NCBI GenBank assembly: GCA_020848035.1
Contig: JADLAX010000004.1
Span: 20,444-84,443 of the forward strand
DNA from: Anaerolineae bacterium
Lineage (GTDB): Bacteria > Chloroflexota > Anaerolineae > Promineifilales > Promineifilaceae
Length of the DNA: 64,000 bases
Direction of reading: 5' to 3'
The notes below the pieces were generated by a model. It worked only from the letters and a program-made list of their open reading frames with translations, was not told the origin of the DNA and did not search any database. The translations under genes were made by a program, and so were the position numbers. Of this stretch, positions 15,874-24,233 are shown piece after piece (the first letter of the stretch is position 1; each line of letters opens with the position of its first letter).

Positions 15874-18348
15874 TTAACCGTTGTTGTTGCCACGACCGCC
15901 GTTGTTGTTGCCGCGACCACCGTTCCCATTGTCATTGTGATTGCCACCGGGCGGCGGCGGTACAACGATGACAATCGGCTGGTAGATGATGATGATGCGG
16001 CCAGTAACGACAATTGTGCCATCAAACGCAATGCAGATGGGGAAGGTGACCACGCTGTCGAGTTCCAAATCGTCCAGATCGTCGAAGTTATCATCGTCGT
16101 CCAGCGTCAGTGTGGGCCAATGCTGCAAGGTGAGCTGGTTCGCCTGGATGCCCACCACGGTGGTGTTGATGACAAAGCAGCCCAGGCCAAAGCGGGGGGT
16201 CAACGGCCGTATTGCCACCACCTGCCACGTGCCATCCCCCGCCAGCCGAATGCGCACCCACACCAGGTCACCCACCACAATATTGCCCAGCACCGTGGTG
16301 TTGTTGGTCACCACCAGCGGCAAGCCGTTCACCACCCAGGGATCGATGCTGCTGACCACACCCACCAAAACAATCGTGTTATTTTCGTCGTCATCGTCAT
16401 CGTCGTCATCGTCATCGTCGTCAATACGGCCGTAAGGCTCAATGCTGGTGGCTACCCAGGTGCCATCGCTCAGGATCACCCCGCGCACCCGCACCCGGTC
16501 ACCTATGGCAATGCCGGGGGCAACGGCCGTCCAGTCACGCGTCGCAAAAGCAATACCAGCCACCCGCCACGGATCGATGCTTTGCACCAGCCCGGTAAAG
16601 ACAAACCCCGGCCCATCGTCATCATCATCGTCGTCATCGTCAGACAGTTGGCGAATTTGTTCGGCCAGCCAGGTGCCGTCGGGCAGGATACGGCCGTCTA
16701 CCCGCACCAAATCCCCCACCGCCACATCATCATCACGCACCGTGTTGTCATTCACGGCCACCGCCACCCCAGAGATGGTCCAGCTTCCTGGTCCTGTTGT
16801 TTCCACCAGCCCGGTAAAGGTAAACGGCTGAGCGGCCTGGCGGTTGAGCCCTTCGATGCGTTCGGCTTGCAGCCCGCCACCCGCCACAATGATGCCCGTC
16901 ACCTGAACCGCATCCCCCACGGCGAGGTCTGGCTCAATCCGGGTCTGCTCATTAACCAGCACCAGCTGCCCGGCCACCGTCCAGGCCGCTGGCGTGATTG
17001 AATCCACCTGGCCTGTGAGGGTAAAACGATTGGTCACCGCCCGCCGCAGCAAAATAATGCGATCAGCCTGGCGACGGCCGTCGTCTAGCAAACGTCCTTC
17101 CACCCGCACCACATCACCCACCTGCGCATTGCCCACAATGACGGTCTGGTTGTTGGTATCAAATGACTGCCCGCCAATGATCCAGACTGGACCAACCTGG
17201 CTCACCTGCCCCTCGCCAGAGATGCGAAAGGCGGGCACTTGTGGGGGGCTGCCAGCCAGAACGGCCGTCGTCTGCCCCGCCACCACCGGCACCACCTGGT
17301 TCAACCCAGTCACGTCCACCCGCCCTTCGGTGACGGCAAACTGGGCCAGCAGGCCCGGTGTCACCACCACCTGGAACTGCGTACCACGCGCCACACCGGA
17401 ACCGGCCGGGGTGTTCACCTGGTAAACGGAACCGCCATCGCTGCGGAACTGGACGTTGTGCGCGCTTTCACCCACGTGCTGGGTCAGCACCACGGTGCGG
17501 AACCCTACCTCTGGCCGCTGCGCGTTGAGCTGGTCAATGGAAAGTTCGCTGCTGGCGTGTACGGTTGCCTGGCTGCCGTCGTAAAAGGTCAGCGTGGCCA
17601 GCGAAAGCGCCCCGGTGCGAATGCGCTGCCCGGCGGCCAGGGTGGTCTGGCGCGGCAGCAGCTGCCAGCGGCCGTCAGCTGTTTGCACCTCAACCACGCC
17701 ATTGACGGTTTGCAGAACGGCCGTTTCCGCATGAGCGGCCAGGCCCAGTTCCGCCAGCGGCAGGAAGATCTCAAAAGCAGGGGGGCTGTCGGCAAGCGCG
17801 GTTTCCGTTTCGGCGGTGGGGTTGGGAACGGCCGTTTCGCCTGCCTGACCCTCGGCCTGGTCGCCAGACGCGGCATCGGTTACCGTGGCTGGCTCATCCT
17901 GCGCGGCGCGCGGCACCGGGCTGTTTTGCGGCAAACGCAGCAGCCAGACACCGCCCACCAGCAGCACAAGGATCAATGCGGCGCCCAGCCCAAAAGCTAC
18001 CTCACGGCGACGCAGCAAACCATCTACCTGCGTACCCAACCAGATCAAAAGCTGTTCAGCACGCACCCAAAAGGAGGCTGGCGCAGTTGGCGTCACGGTA
18101 TTGGCCCGTGGGTACAACTGTTCGGCGGCCCTCAACAACTGGGCACGCTGGGAGAGAACGGCCGTATCATCCTCCACCGGGAAAGCCGTCTTCTGCAAAC
18201 TGGCGGCCAGGTGCAGCAGCCGGGCCTCCTGCTCCGGCAAATCAGCCCCAAGTTCATCCAGGGGATAGCCCATTTCCAACTGAGTCAGGTTCACTGCCAA
18301 CCGATCTTCTGCTTCCATCTTGTTTGCCCTACCATTTAAACTGTTCAT
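15874..18348 (-). CDS. FecR-domain membrane protein with DUF5666 repeats and poly-Asp linkers
   Basis: The 824-residue protein starts with a cytoplasmic region of about 115 residues, then one transmembrane helix (about 117-140), then a FecR domain (about 220-350). Five DUF5666-like repeats of about 75 residues follow, each with a GxVxSIxP...VGDxVxVxG...DGxxxAxxI pattern, then a degenerate sixth and an Asn/Gly-rich tail. Runs of 9 and 12 aspartates separate repeats near the C-terminus and are encoded by GAC/GAT tandem repeats. ATGA overlap with the ECF sigma stop shows coupling. FecR proteins normally regulate a partner sigma factor across the membrane; the acidic linkers suggest cation binding outside the cell (inference). 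Confidence 0.85.
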   Translation of the reverse strand: MNSLNGRANKMEAEDRLAVNLTQLEMGYPLDELGADLPEQEARLLHLAASLQKTAFPVEDDTAVLSQRAQLLRAAEQLYPRANTVTPTAPASFWVRAEQLLIWLGTQVDGLLRRREVAFGLGAALILVLLVGGVWLLRLPQNSPVPRAAQDEPATVTDAASGDQAEGQAGETAVPNPTAETETALADSPPAFEIFLPLAELGLAAHAETAVLQTVNGVVEVQTADGRWQLLPRQTTLAAGQRIRTGALSLATLTFYDGSQATVHASSELSIDQLNAQRPEVGFRTVVLTQHVGESAHNVQFRSDGGSVYQVNTPAGSGVARGTQFQVVVTPGLLAQFAVTEGRVDVTGLNQVVPVVAGQTTAVLAGSPPQVPAFRISGEGQVSQVGPVWIIGGQSFDTNNQTVIVGNAQVGDVVRVEGRLLDDGRRQADRIILLRRAVTNRFTLTGQVDSITPAAWTVAGQLVLVNEQTRIEPDLAVGDAVQVTGIIVAGGGLQAERIEGLNRQAAQPFTFTGLVETTGPGSWTISGVAVAVNDNTVRDDDVAVGDLVRVDGRILPDGTWLAEQIRQLSDDDDDDDDDGPGFVFTGLVQSIDPWRVAGIAFATRDWTAVAPGIAIGDRVRVRGVILSDGTWVATSIEPYGRIDDDDDDDDDDDDENNTIVLVGVVSSIDPWVVNGLPLVVTNNTTVLGNIVVGDLVWVRIRLAGDGTWQVVAIRPLTPRFGLGCFVINTTVVGIQANQLTLQHWPTLTLDDDDNFDDLDDLELDSVVTFPICIAFDGTIVVTGRIIIIYQPIVIVVPPPPGGNHNDNGNGGRGNNNGGRGNNNG

Positions 18349-18887
18349 TTCACCGCCACTTCCAGTGCCAGCAGACCGCGATGTTGCTGTGATTTCACCG
18401 CCGCCACACTTTTGTCTAACATGGCAGCCACTTCTTTAAGGGAATAACCCAGCAAAAATCGCAAAATGATCACTTCGCGCTGAATGTCGTCTAACCTGGC
18501 CAATGCTTTTTGAACTTCTTCCAATACAAGTTGACGTTCGATCACCACGGCGGGGTTGTCTTTACGGCTGTTTACCGCTTCAGCCATCACCAACGGCACG
18601 TGCTGATATTGATTTTCTTTTCGACCAATGTGATTCACCACATGGTTGTGGGCAATGCGGTACAACCAGGCGGTAAAAGGCAGCCCCATCTCCCGGTATT
18701 CGGGCAGGTGGGTAACCATTTTCAGAAACACCTCACCGACCACATCCTGGGCCAGGTGGGTGTCGTAAATACGTGCCCGCACATACCGAAAAATTCGGGT
18801 ATGGTGCCGATCGTAAAGAATTGAGATGGCGTCGTGTTCACCATCCTGGGCGCGTTCTACCAATTCCGCGTCGCTCAAATCTTGCAT
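18345..18887 (-). CDS. ECF-type RNA polymerase sigma factor
   Basis: The 180-residue product has sigma region 2 (DAISILYDRHHTRIFRYVRA, then DVVGEVFLKM and FTAWLYRIAHNHVVNH) and region 4 (LDDIQREVIILRFLLGYSLK, then a helix-turn-helix with AAVKSQQHRGLLAL). The start at 18887 is chosen because GAAAGGAAACACG lies just before it and the DLSDAELVERAQDGEH opening is typical. Its stop overlaps the FecR start by 4 bp, so the two form a sigma/regulator pair. Downstream targets probably include its own operon. Confidence 0.92.
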   Translation of the reverse strand: MQDLSDAELVERAQDGEHDAISILYDRHHTRIFRYVRARIYDTHLAQDVVGEVFLKMVTHLPEYREMGLPFTAWLYRIAHNHVVNHIGRKENQYQHVPLVMAEAVNSRKDNPAVVIERQLVLEEVQKALARLDDIQREVIILRFLLGYSLKEVAAMLDKSVAAVKSQQHRGLLALEVAVK

Positions 18888-19076
18888 CGTGTTTCCTTTC
18901 GGGTCAGCCCATACTTGCCATTGGTTTTGTTGTTGAACGGCCGTCTCCGCATACTCGTGTAACAAAAAAGGGGCAAAAAGGATTCAAAATTCATGCCGGT
19001 ACAGGTGCGACGCCCTTGCGCTGGTGTCACCCACAAAAGGACGTCGCACCACCTCCGTTACTCAACTAAAACGCAC
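18888..19076. promoter_or_regulatory. Spacer with inverted repeat between the sigma gene and the GT2 gene
   Basis: GGTGCGACG (19004-19012) and CGTCGCACC (19042-19050) form a perfect 9-bp inverted repeat 27 bp downstream of the GT2 stop codon. It could end the GT2 transcript or be an intergenic palindromic repeat; no clear T-run follows on the minus strand. The sigma gene's promoter should also lie here, but I see no confident hexamers. Confidence 0.4.
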
Positions 19077-21578
19077 CTACGGCTGCGAGGTGCCCGTGGA
19101 AATACGGCCCGGCGCCGCGATTTGTTGAGTGCCAGGCCAGACTCGTACACTTGGATAGTGGGCGGCGCAGTAGTTCAGAAGCGCCCCGATAAACACCACC
19201 AGACCCGCCATTTCCAGGCTCTCCTCAACGGTGGCAATCAGGCTGTAGGTCCAATTTTCGTAGCCGTGCAGTTCCGCATGGCGGCTGCCGATAAGCTCGA
19301 CACCAATCGCCCCACCCACGTAAAGAATCGCCGCCAGCAAAAACTGAACCCGCGTGAGGACCGGGAGCGCCCACAAGAACTTCAGAAAGAACAACCCCAT
19401 CGTGAAGACCAGAACGATGCCAGGGATAACCCAGGGGAAGTAGAAAACCCCCAGCGTGCCATCGCCTAACAGCTGGCCAATCGGAATGTTCAGCCGCTCA
19501 TGGAATTGCAATGCCTCGTCCAGAGCCATGAGCAAAAACCCAAAGGAAAGAGTCGCCCATTTTGACGCATGGGGGGACTTCTGCAGGCCAGCCAGCTTGG
19601 TTATAACCGCCAGCAAAAACGCGGCGATAAGAATCAGGAAGACCGAGAAAGTGGTTGGGACGTTCTGCTCTGTATCGATGTAGAACAGAGGCACAAGCCC
19701 ATAGAAATAAGGATCCCCAAGTTCGAACCTGGCAAACTGGCCACCCAGGCTCAGAAGCACCAGAAGAAAGGCCACCGCACCCAACATTCGCGTATAAAAC
19801 TGCCTGCTTTCCAGCGTACTGCGCCACAAGTCCTGAACCGAAGCGAGAAGCCTGTCCTGGTCAAGCACAAAACATACCTTACCCGCATGGTCGCCATAAA
19901 AAAAGGCCAGATAGAGAACGCAGCCCGCCACAAGCGTGGCGGCAAGGGCGCTCCAGTACAGCCCGGAGCTGGCGAAGTGTACCGCCCAGACAAGCTGGTA
20001 AGTGATGAAAAACAACTCACCTAAAACATATGGCCAGTGGACCTTAACCTGATCAATTTTCTTGAAGACCGGTGCCCGACCCGCGGCAGGGGTGTTGTGC
20101 GTCTCCCCATGCGTAACCGAGGCGGCTTTGGGGGTACGTTCGAACTCACTGTTTAGCGGGCCAAACAGCCCCTCGGCAAAGGCGTTCACCTGATGCGCGA
20201 GCATCCCGGTGCCAATGGCCGCCAGGGGGACCACCCGCCCGAAGCGGCTCCAGAAGCTCGTCCGGTCGAGCGGTTCGGCATAGGTGTATTGGGTCTCACG
20301 CGCCGTTATAACGCCGGATACCGTCAGCCAGAGGGCGCTGGGTATCAGGTAGATGGCCAGGCCCAACTGCGGGTTCAATGCCCCCAGCCAGAGACCGGTG
20401 AGGATGGCAAACGGCACCACCAGCATCCAAATTGCCCATAACGGCCACTGCCACGAAATGCACATCAGATAGAGTAGCTGCAAGCGGCGCAGCGGCGACG
20501 CAGGATAGTCAAAAAGCAGCGTGCGCAGGTGCAGGCGCTGGACCTGGACCCAACCTTGCGTCCACCGTTTTTGCTGGGCTTTGTAGGCGGTGTATGTGGC
20601 GGGCAGCTCGGCAGGCACCACAATCTCTTTGACAAACTTGGTGCGATACCCGGCAAAAAGTACCCGGAAGCTGAGTTCACCATCTTCTACCAGGCTGGTG
20701 GCGCGCCAACCGCCAGCCGCCTCAATCGCCGAGGCCCGCCACACACCAGCCGTGCCCGTAAAGTTGACAAAGTTCAGCGAGGCCGAGCGCCAGGCCATTT
20801 GCAGGGTGTGGTGGTCGTCTACCCACAACGATTGGGCCTGGGTTAAGGCGGACTGGTCGTGATTGAGATGACCCCACTGGGCCTGCACCAGGGCCAGGTC
20901 GGCGTCTGGCTGACCATCGGGCTGGTAAAAGTGGGGGATGGTCCGCAGCAGGAAATCGGCGGGTGGCATAAAATCGGCGTCGAAGATGACCAAAAATTCG
21001 GCGTCGGTGTGCTGGCGTCCTACCTCCAGGGCACCAGCTTTGTAGCCGTAGCGATTGGTGCGATGCAGGACGCGGCAGTCGATCCCCTGCGCCCGGACCT
21101 CGGCGCTGACCTGCTCCACCAAACGTCGGGTGTACTCGTCGGTGGAGTCATCCAACACCTGAATGCTGAACCGGTCTGCGGGCCACTGCATCCTGGCGGT
21201 GGCCTCAATCACCCGCCGCGCCACGGTATGTTCGTTAAACATGGGTAACTGCACGCAGACGGTGGGGAACAGTTGCGGCAGCTGGCCCGGCTGCGCTGCG
21301 GCGCGACCTTTCCAGTAATAGCCGAGGCGCTCCACGATACCCATGATGAGAAAAAAGAGAATACCCAGAAAAGGCAGGTGCAATACGGCCGTTAATCCCC
21401 ACCATCCCGCACTGCCTACTTCAACCCAGGCTGCCTCCCCATTCTCGCGAGCGCGATTGAGGAACAGCCCCGCCGCGACTGTCATCAAAATAACCAGAAT
21501 GCCGGGCATCCACCAGCGGAGCCCGATCTGAAGTATCGGTTGGAAAATATTAAATGTTGCTTTTGTGGTCTGGTTCAT
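19077..21578 (-). CDS. Cellulose-synthase-like GT2 glycosyltransferase with a C-terminal membrane module
   Basis: The 833-residue protein has two N-terminal helices, then a processive family 2 catalytic domain with all key motifs: Asp143-Asp144, DAD at 200-202, Glu298-Asp299 and QQKRW at 335-339. Helices around 360-460 and 515-560 resemble the translocation pore of CESA/CslA-type enzymes. Residues 590-805 are an extra polytopic module with Asp687-Glu688, His693-Glu694 and Glu785-Glu786-x2-Glu789, matching the N-terminal module of the 739-residue protein at 13593-15812. AAAGGAG lies before the ATG. The intergenic region to the second sigma gene is divergent. It probably makes a beta-linked surface polymer; the sugar is unknown. 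Confidence 0.88.
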   Translation of the reverse strand: MNQTTKATFNIFQPILQIGLRWWMPGILVILMTVAAGLFLNRARENGEAAWVEVGSAGWWGLTAVLHLPFLGILFFLIMGIVERLGYYWKGRAAAQPGQLPQLFPTVCVQLPMFNEHTVARRVIEATARMQWPADRFSIQVLDDSTDEYTRRLVEQVSAEVRAQGIDCRVLHRTNRYGYKAGALEVGRQHTDAEFLVIFDADFMPPADFLLRTIPHFYQPDGQPDADLALVQAQWGHLNHDQSALTQAQSLWVDDHHTLQMAWRSASLNFVNFTGTAGVWRASAIEAAGGWRATSLVEDGELSFRVLFAGYRTKFVKEIVVPAELPATYTAYKAQQKRWTQGWVQVQRLHLRTLLFDYPASPLRRLQLLYLMCISWQWPLWAIWMLVVPFAILTGLWLGALNPQLGLAIYLIPSALWLTVSGVITARETQYTYAEPLDRTSFWSRFGRVVPLAAIGTGMLAHQVNAFAEGLFGPLNSEFERTPKAASVTHGETHNTPAAGRAPVFKKIDQVKVHWPYVLGELFFITYQLVWAVHFASSGLYWSALAATLVAGCVLYLAFFYGDHAGKVCFVLDQDRLLASVQDLWRSTLESRQFYTRMLGAVAFLLVLLSLGGQFARFELGDPYFYGLVPLFYIDTEQNVPTTFSVFLILIAAFLLAVITKLAGLQKSPHASKWATLSFGFLLMALDEALQFHERLNIPIGQLLGDGTLGVFYFPWVIPGIVLVFTMGLFFLKFLWALPVLTRVQFLLAAILYVGGAIGVELIGSRHAELHGYENWTYSLIATVEESLEMAGLVVFIGALLNYCAAHYPSVRVWPGTQQIAAPGRISTGTSQP

Positions 21579-21724
21579 CTGTGCTTTTTGACTCCTTTCA
21601 ACGTTTTGTTTTTAGACTTTGCTGCACCTGAAAAATCAGGCCCTCAAGCAAACAGAGGCGATGCGGCGTCAAAAAATACACAAATGGAAAATCGGTTTAA
21701 GGATTGTCTAATTTTTGTTTAGTT

Positions 21725-21753
21725 TTGTTACAAATTTCAACGCTTGCTACAAT
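21725..21753 (+). promoter_or_regulatory. Sigma-70-type promoter of the second ECF operon
   Basis: TTGTTA (21725-21730) and TACAAT (21748-21753) are separated by exactly 17 bp. Transcription would start near 21760, about 17 bases before the ATG at 21777. This suggests that the sigma gene is transcribed by the housekeeping polymerase. Confidence 0.6.
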
Positions 21754-21776
21754 CTATCGAATAGATTTTGGTTTGT

Positions 21777-22337
21777 ATGCGTAACTACGAAAATTTCTCC
21801 TCCACCCAACTGATTGAAGCCTGCCGCCAACAAGATCATCTTGCCTGGAACGAGCTGGTGGCCCGCTACGAGCGCCTGGTTTTTACTGTGCCGCTGCGCT
21901 ACGGCCTGCCGCGAACGGAAGCGGAGGATGTGTTCCAGGCTGTCTGGCTGACGCTGTTGAACAACCTGCAGGCATTGGAGCAGCCTGAGCGCATTGGGGC
22001 GTGGCTGGTAACCACGGCTAAACGGGAAACGTGGTCACGGCGGCGCGGCGCGGATTATGACCAGGATGCCGGGGTCACGGTGGAGCAGCTGAATGAGCTG
22101 ATTGCGGCCGAAGAAACAAGTGAGGAGATGATTGTGCAGTACGAACGGCAAACGGCCGTTCGCCGTGCCCTGTCCCTCTTAGAAGAAAAATGTCAGAAAT
22201 TGTTGCAGCTGCTCTATTACCCTACGGAAAAAGTAGAGTACAGCGACATTGCCAGTCAGCTAAACGTGCCGGTGGGTTCCATTGGCCCAACCCGCGCCCG
22301 CTGCCTGGAAAAGCTGCGCAAGGCAATGGAGCGATAA
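21777..22337 (+). CDS. ECF-type RNA polymerase sigma factor (second)
   Basis: The 186-residue protein shows sigma region 2 (LAWNELVARYERLVFTVPLR, then AEDVFQAVWLTLLNNL and RIGAWLVTTAKRETW) and region 4 (ALSLLEEKCQKLLQLLYY, then SDIASQLNVPVGSIGPTRAR). The ATG at 21777 fits the usual start of the family; an in-frame TTG lies at 21768. It is only distantly similar to the 18345-18887 sigma factor. The anti-sigma-like gene follows after 80 bp on the same strand. Confidence 0.9.
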   Translation: MRNYENFSSTQLIEACRQQDHLAWNELVARYERLVFTVPLRYGLPRTEAEDVFQAVWLTLLNNLQALEQPERIGAWLVTTAKRETWSRRRGADYDQDAGVTVEQLNELIAAEETSEEMIVQYERQTAVRRALSLLEEKCQKLLQLLYYPTEKVEYSDIASQLNVPVGSIGPTRARCLEKLRKAMER

Positions 22338-22417
22338 GTTGGCACTTTGTTCACCCCACTTCACTTTGGCTGTATTTATCCGGCAAGCTGTTGCTCTGTA
22401 GAAGCAATGAATAAATC

Positions 22418-23137
22418 ATGACACATTTAACGTTTGAGCAACTGGTTGATTATGTAGAGGGACGCCTGAACCCGGCTGAGCTGGCGGAGGTTCAGGCGCA
22501 CCTGTCTACCGGCTGCGCCACATGCCAGGCGGAGTTGGCCTGGGTGGAACAAACGTTAGGGGCAATGGCCACCGACACCTGGGAAGCGCCGACGGCGGCC
22601 GCCAGCGAGGCGGCGCGGCAGCTGTTCCCGGTACCAACGACGATCGATCCGCTGCCCATCTGGCGGCGTGTGCCCGTAGCGGTGGGGGCAACGGCCGTAC
22701 TCATTGCCGCCCTTTTGCTCTTGGTCTGGCTCTACTTCAACCGGCCCGCACCCATTGAACCTGAGCCAACCCATACCCCCACGCCAACCGCCCCTGCGGT
22801 TGAGGATGAGGCGGTCGCCACGCCAGTGCCGCCTGGCACCACGCCAGTTCCGCCTGGCACCACGACTCCCCCCAGCCTTCAGGCAACCGCCACGGCAACC
22901 CTCACGGCGACGCAAACCGCCACCAGCAGCCCGACGGCAGCCGCTACGGCCACGCCACGACCCACCGAAACGATGGCAGCAACGGCCGTACCGCCCACCC
23001 GCACAACAGCCCCCCCTACCCAACCGCCGCCGCCCCCCAGCGTGCCCACCCAACCGCCCGATGATGATGACGATGACGACGGCGGTGATGACGACGATGA
23101 TGGCGGTGGTCGTGATGACGATGACGGCGATGACTAA
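22418..23137 (+). CDS. Anti-sigma-factor-like membrane protein with zinc motif and acidic tail
   Basis: The 239-residue protein begins with an anti-sigma zinc-finger-type domain: a helix FEQLVDYVEGRL followed by HLSTGCATC, which supplies the His-x4-Cys-x2-Cys ligands. One transmembrane helix follows (about 88-108). The outside part is a Thr/Pro-rich linker of about 90 residues and a C-terminal tail of Asp and Gly with one Arg. It sits directly after an ECF sigma gene, so it probably holds that sigma factor at the membrane. The poly-Asp tail resembles the linkers of the FecR/DUF5666 protein and may sense cations or the wall (inference). Confidence 0.8.
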   Translation: MTHLTFEQLVDYVEGRLNPAELAEVQAHLSTGCATCQAELAWVEQTLGAMATDTWEAPTAAASEAARQLFPVPTTIDPLPIWRRVPVAVGATAVLIAALLLLVWLYFNRPAPIEPEPTHTPTPTAPAVEDEAVATPVPPGTTPVPPGTTTPPSLQATATATLTATQTATSSPTAAATATPRPTETMAATAVPPTRTTAPPTQPPPPPSVPTQPPDDDDDDDGGDDDDDGGGRDDDDGDD

Positions 23138-23160
23138 AATTGCCCCAACAACGCCCCCTT

Positions 23161-23188
23161 TTGTTATCGTTCTGTTAAATCGTGTTAT
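23161..23188 (+). promoter_or_regulatory. Possible promoter of the membrane peptide / regulator operon
   Basis: TTGTTA (23161-23166) and TGTTAT (23183-23188) lie 16 bp apart, about 105 bp before the small reading frame at 23293. The -10 is imperfect, so this is a weak call. Confidence 0.3.
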
Positions 23189-23292
23189 GGTTTTGTAAAC
23201 GACCCCCAAAAGCCGAAGCTTCAAGATTATGATCTCCCGTACGGGCGACCAGCGGTAAGCAGCCCGTGTCACAATGTTACTCAGGAGAGATC

Positions 23293-23424
23293 ATGGACAG
23301 AACACGCGCCCCTTTTGTGGCAATTTTGGGAGTAACGGCCGTTACCCAACTCGCCGTTTTTTTCCTCCGCCCCCAACCCGAGCCAGTCGTAGGGCTGGTC
23401 GGTTACCAGCAAACAACCGAATGA
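23293..23424 (+). CDS. Small single-helix membrane protein, 43 residues
   Basis: An ATG at 23293, preceded by CAGGAGAGATC (a strong ribosome binding site), opens a 43-codon frame. It encodes a basic start (MDRTRA), a hydrophobic helix [18 protein letters not shown] and a short polar tail. Its TGA overlaps the ATG of the response regulator in an ATGA junction at 23421-23424. The good ribosome binding site, the helix and the coupled overlap argue that it is a real gene. I do not recognise the family. It might signal to the regulator or just couple its translation. Confidence 0.6.
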   Translation: MDRTRAPFVAILGVTAVTQLAVFFLRPQPEPVVGLVGYQQTTE

Positions 23425-24149
23425 AAAACAAGATTCTGGTTGTGGAAGATGACGCCATATTGCTGGAAATGCTGGAATACAATCTGGTTCGTCAGGGATA
23501 TGAGGTGATCAAGGTGAGTGACGGCCGTTCCGCCCTCACCCTGGCCCGGCAAGAACCACCCAGTTTAATGATCCTCGATGTGATGCTGCCGGGCATCGAC
23601 GGCTTCGAGGTATGCCGCCAGCTGCGCAAGGAGTACAGCTTCCCCATCATGATGCTCACCGCCCGCACCGAAGAGATAGACAAAGTGCTGGGCCTGGAAT
23701 TAGGCGCCGACGACTATCTGACCAAACCCTTCAGCATGCGCGAGCTGCTTGCCCGCGTCAAAGCCCTGCTGCGCAGTGTGGGCCTCATTCAGGAAGCGCT
23801 GAACAACCAGGCCGAGCAAAAACCAAAACCCGAAGCTAAAAAAGTGGAGCTGACCTTAACTTTTGGCAACCTGGAAATTGACCAAAGCCGCCGTGAACTG
23901 CGGCTGGATGGCCAGCCAGTTCATGTCAAGCCCAAAGAGTTTGATCTGCTGCTGTTCCTGGCGCGTCACCCGGGCATTGCCCTGTCTCGCGACCTGATCC
24001 TGGAGCGTGTCTGGGGCTGGGCCTACGACGGCAACAGCCGCACCGTGGACGTGCATGTGCGCTGGCTGCGCGAAAAAATCGAGGAAGATCCCAGCCAATC
24101 GCGTCGCATCCAAACGGTACGCGGCATTGGTTACCGCTTTGACGGCTGA
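23421..24149 (+). CDS. OmpR/PhoB-family response regulator (orphan)
   Basis: The 242-residue protein has a receiver domain ([16 protein letters not shown], acceptor Asp in [13 protein letters not shown], then LTART and DDYLTKPFS) and a C-terminal winged-helix domain ending [17 protein letters not shown] and [14 protein letters not shown] sequence. A spacer of about 25 residues rich in Gln, Lys and Glu joins the domains. The ATG at 23421 begins the receiver directly; longer upstream frames lack homology. No histidine kinase follows; a converging gene and a repeat lie downstream. The kinase must be encoded elsewhere. Confidence 0.93.
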   Translation: MKNKILVVEDDAILLEMLEYNLVRQGYEVIKVSDGRSALTLARQEPPSLMILDVMLPGIDGFEVCRQLRKEYSFPIMMLTARTEEIDKVLGLELGADDYLTKPFSMRELLARVKALLRSVGLIQEALNNQAEQKPKPEAKKVELTLTFGNLEIDQSRRELRLDGQPVHVKPKEFDLLLFLARHPGIALSRDLILERVWGWAYDGNSRTVDVHVRWLREKIEEDPSQSRRIQTVRGIGYRFDG

Positions 24150-24164
24150 CGCAGAATTTAGTGA

Positions 24165-24232
24165 GCGATTGTGGGCCGGTACGGCTGCTTCACGCCCATT
24201 CGCCCACTTCGTTAATTTATTTGCGAATAGGC
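24165..24232. repeat. Dispersed 68-bp repeat, copy B
   Basis: It matches 159-226 at about 84 percent in the same orientation. It lies between the convergent response regulator and GT-C gene and ends within 2 bp of the latter's stop codon. Confidence 0.6.
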
Positions 24233-24233
24233 A

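Noticed and set aside
16380..16645. CRISPR-like array
   Set aside because: The repeats are short tandem Asp codons without unique spacers, and no cas gene is in the window.
15730..17001. Plus-strand frames through the poly-Asp region
   Set aside because: They are made of low-complexity antisense of GAC/GAT repeats (poly-Ser, poly-Ile/Val), with no family similarity.
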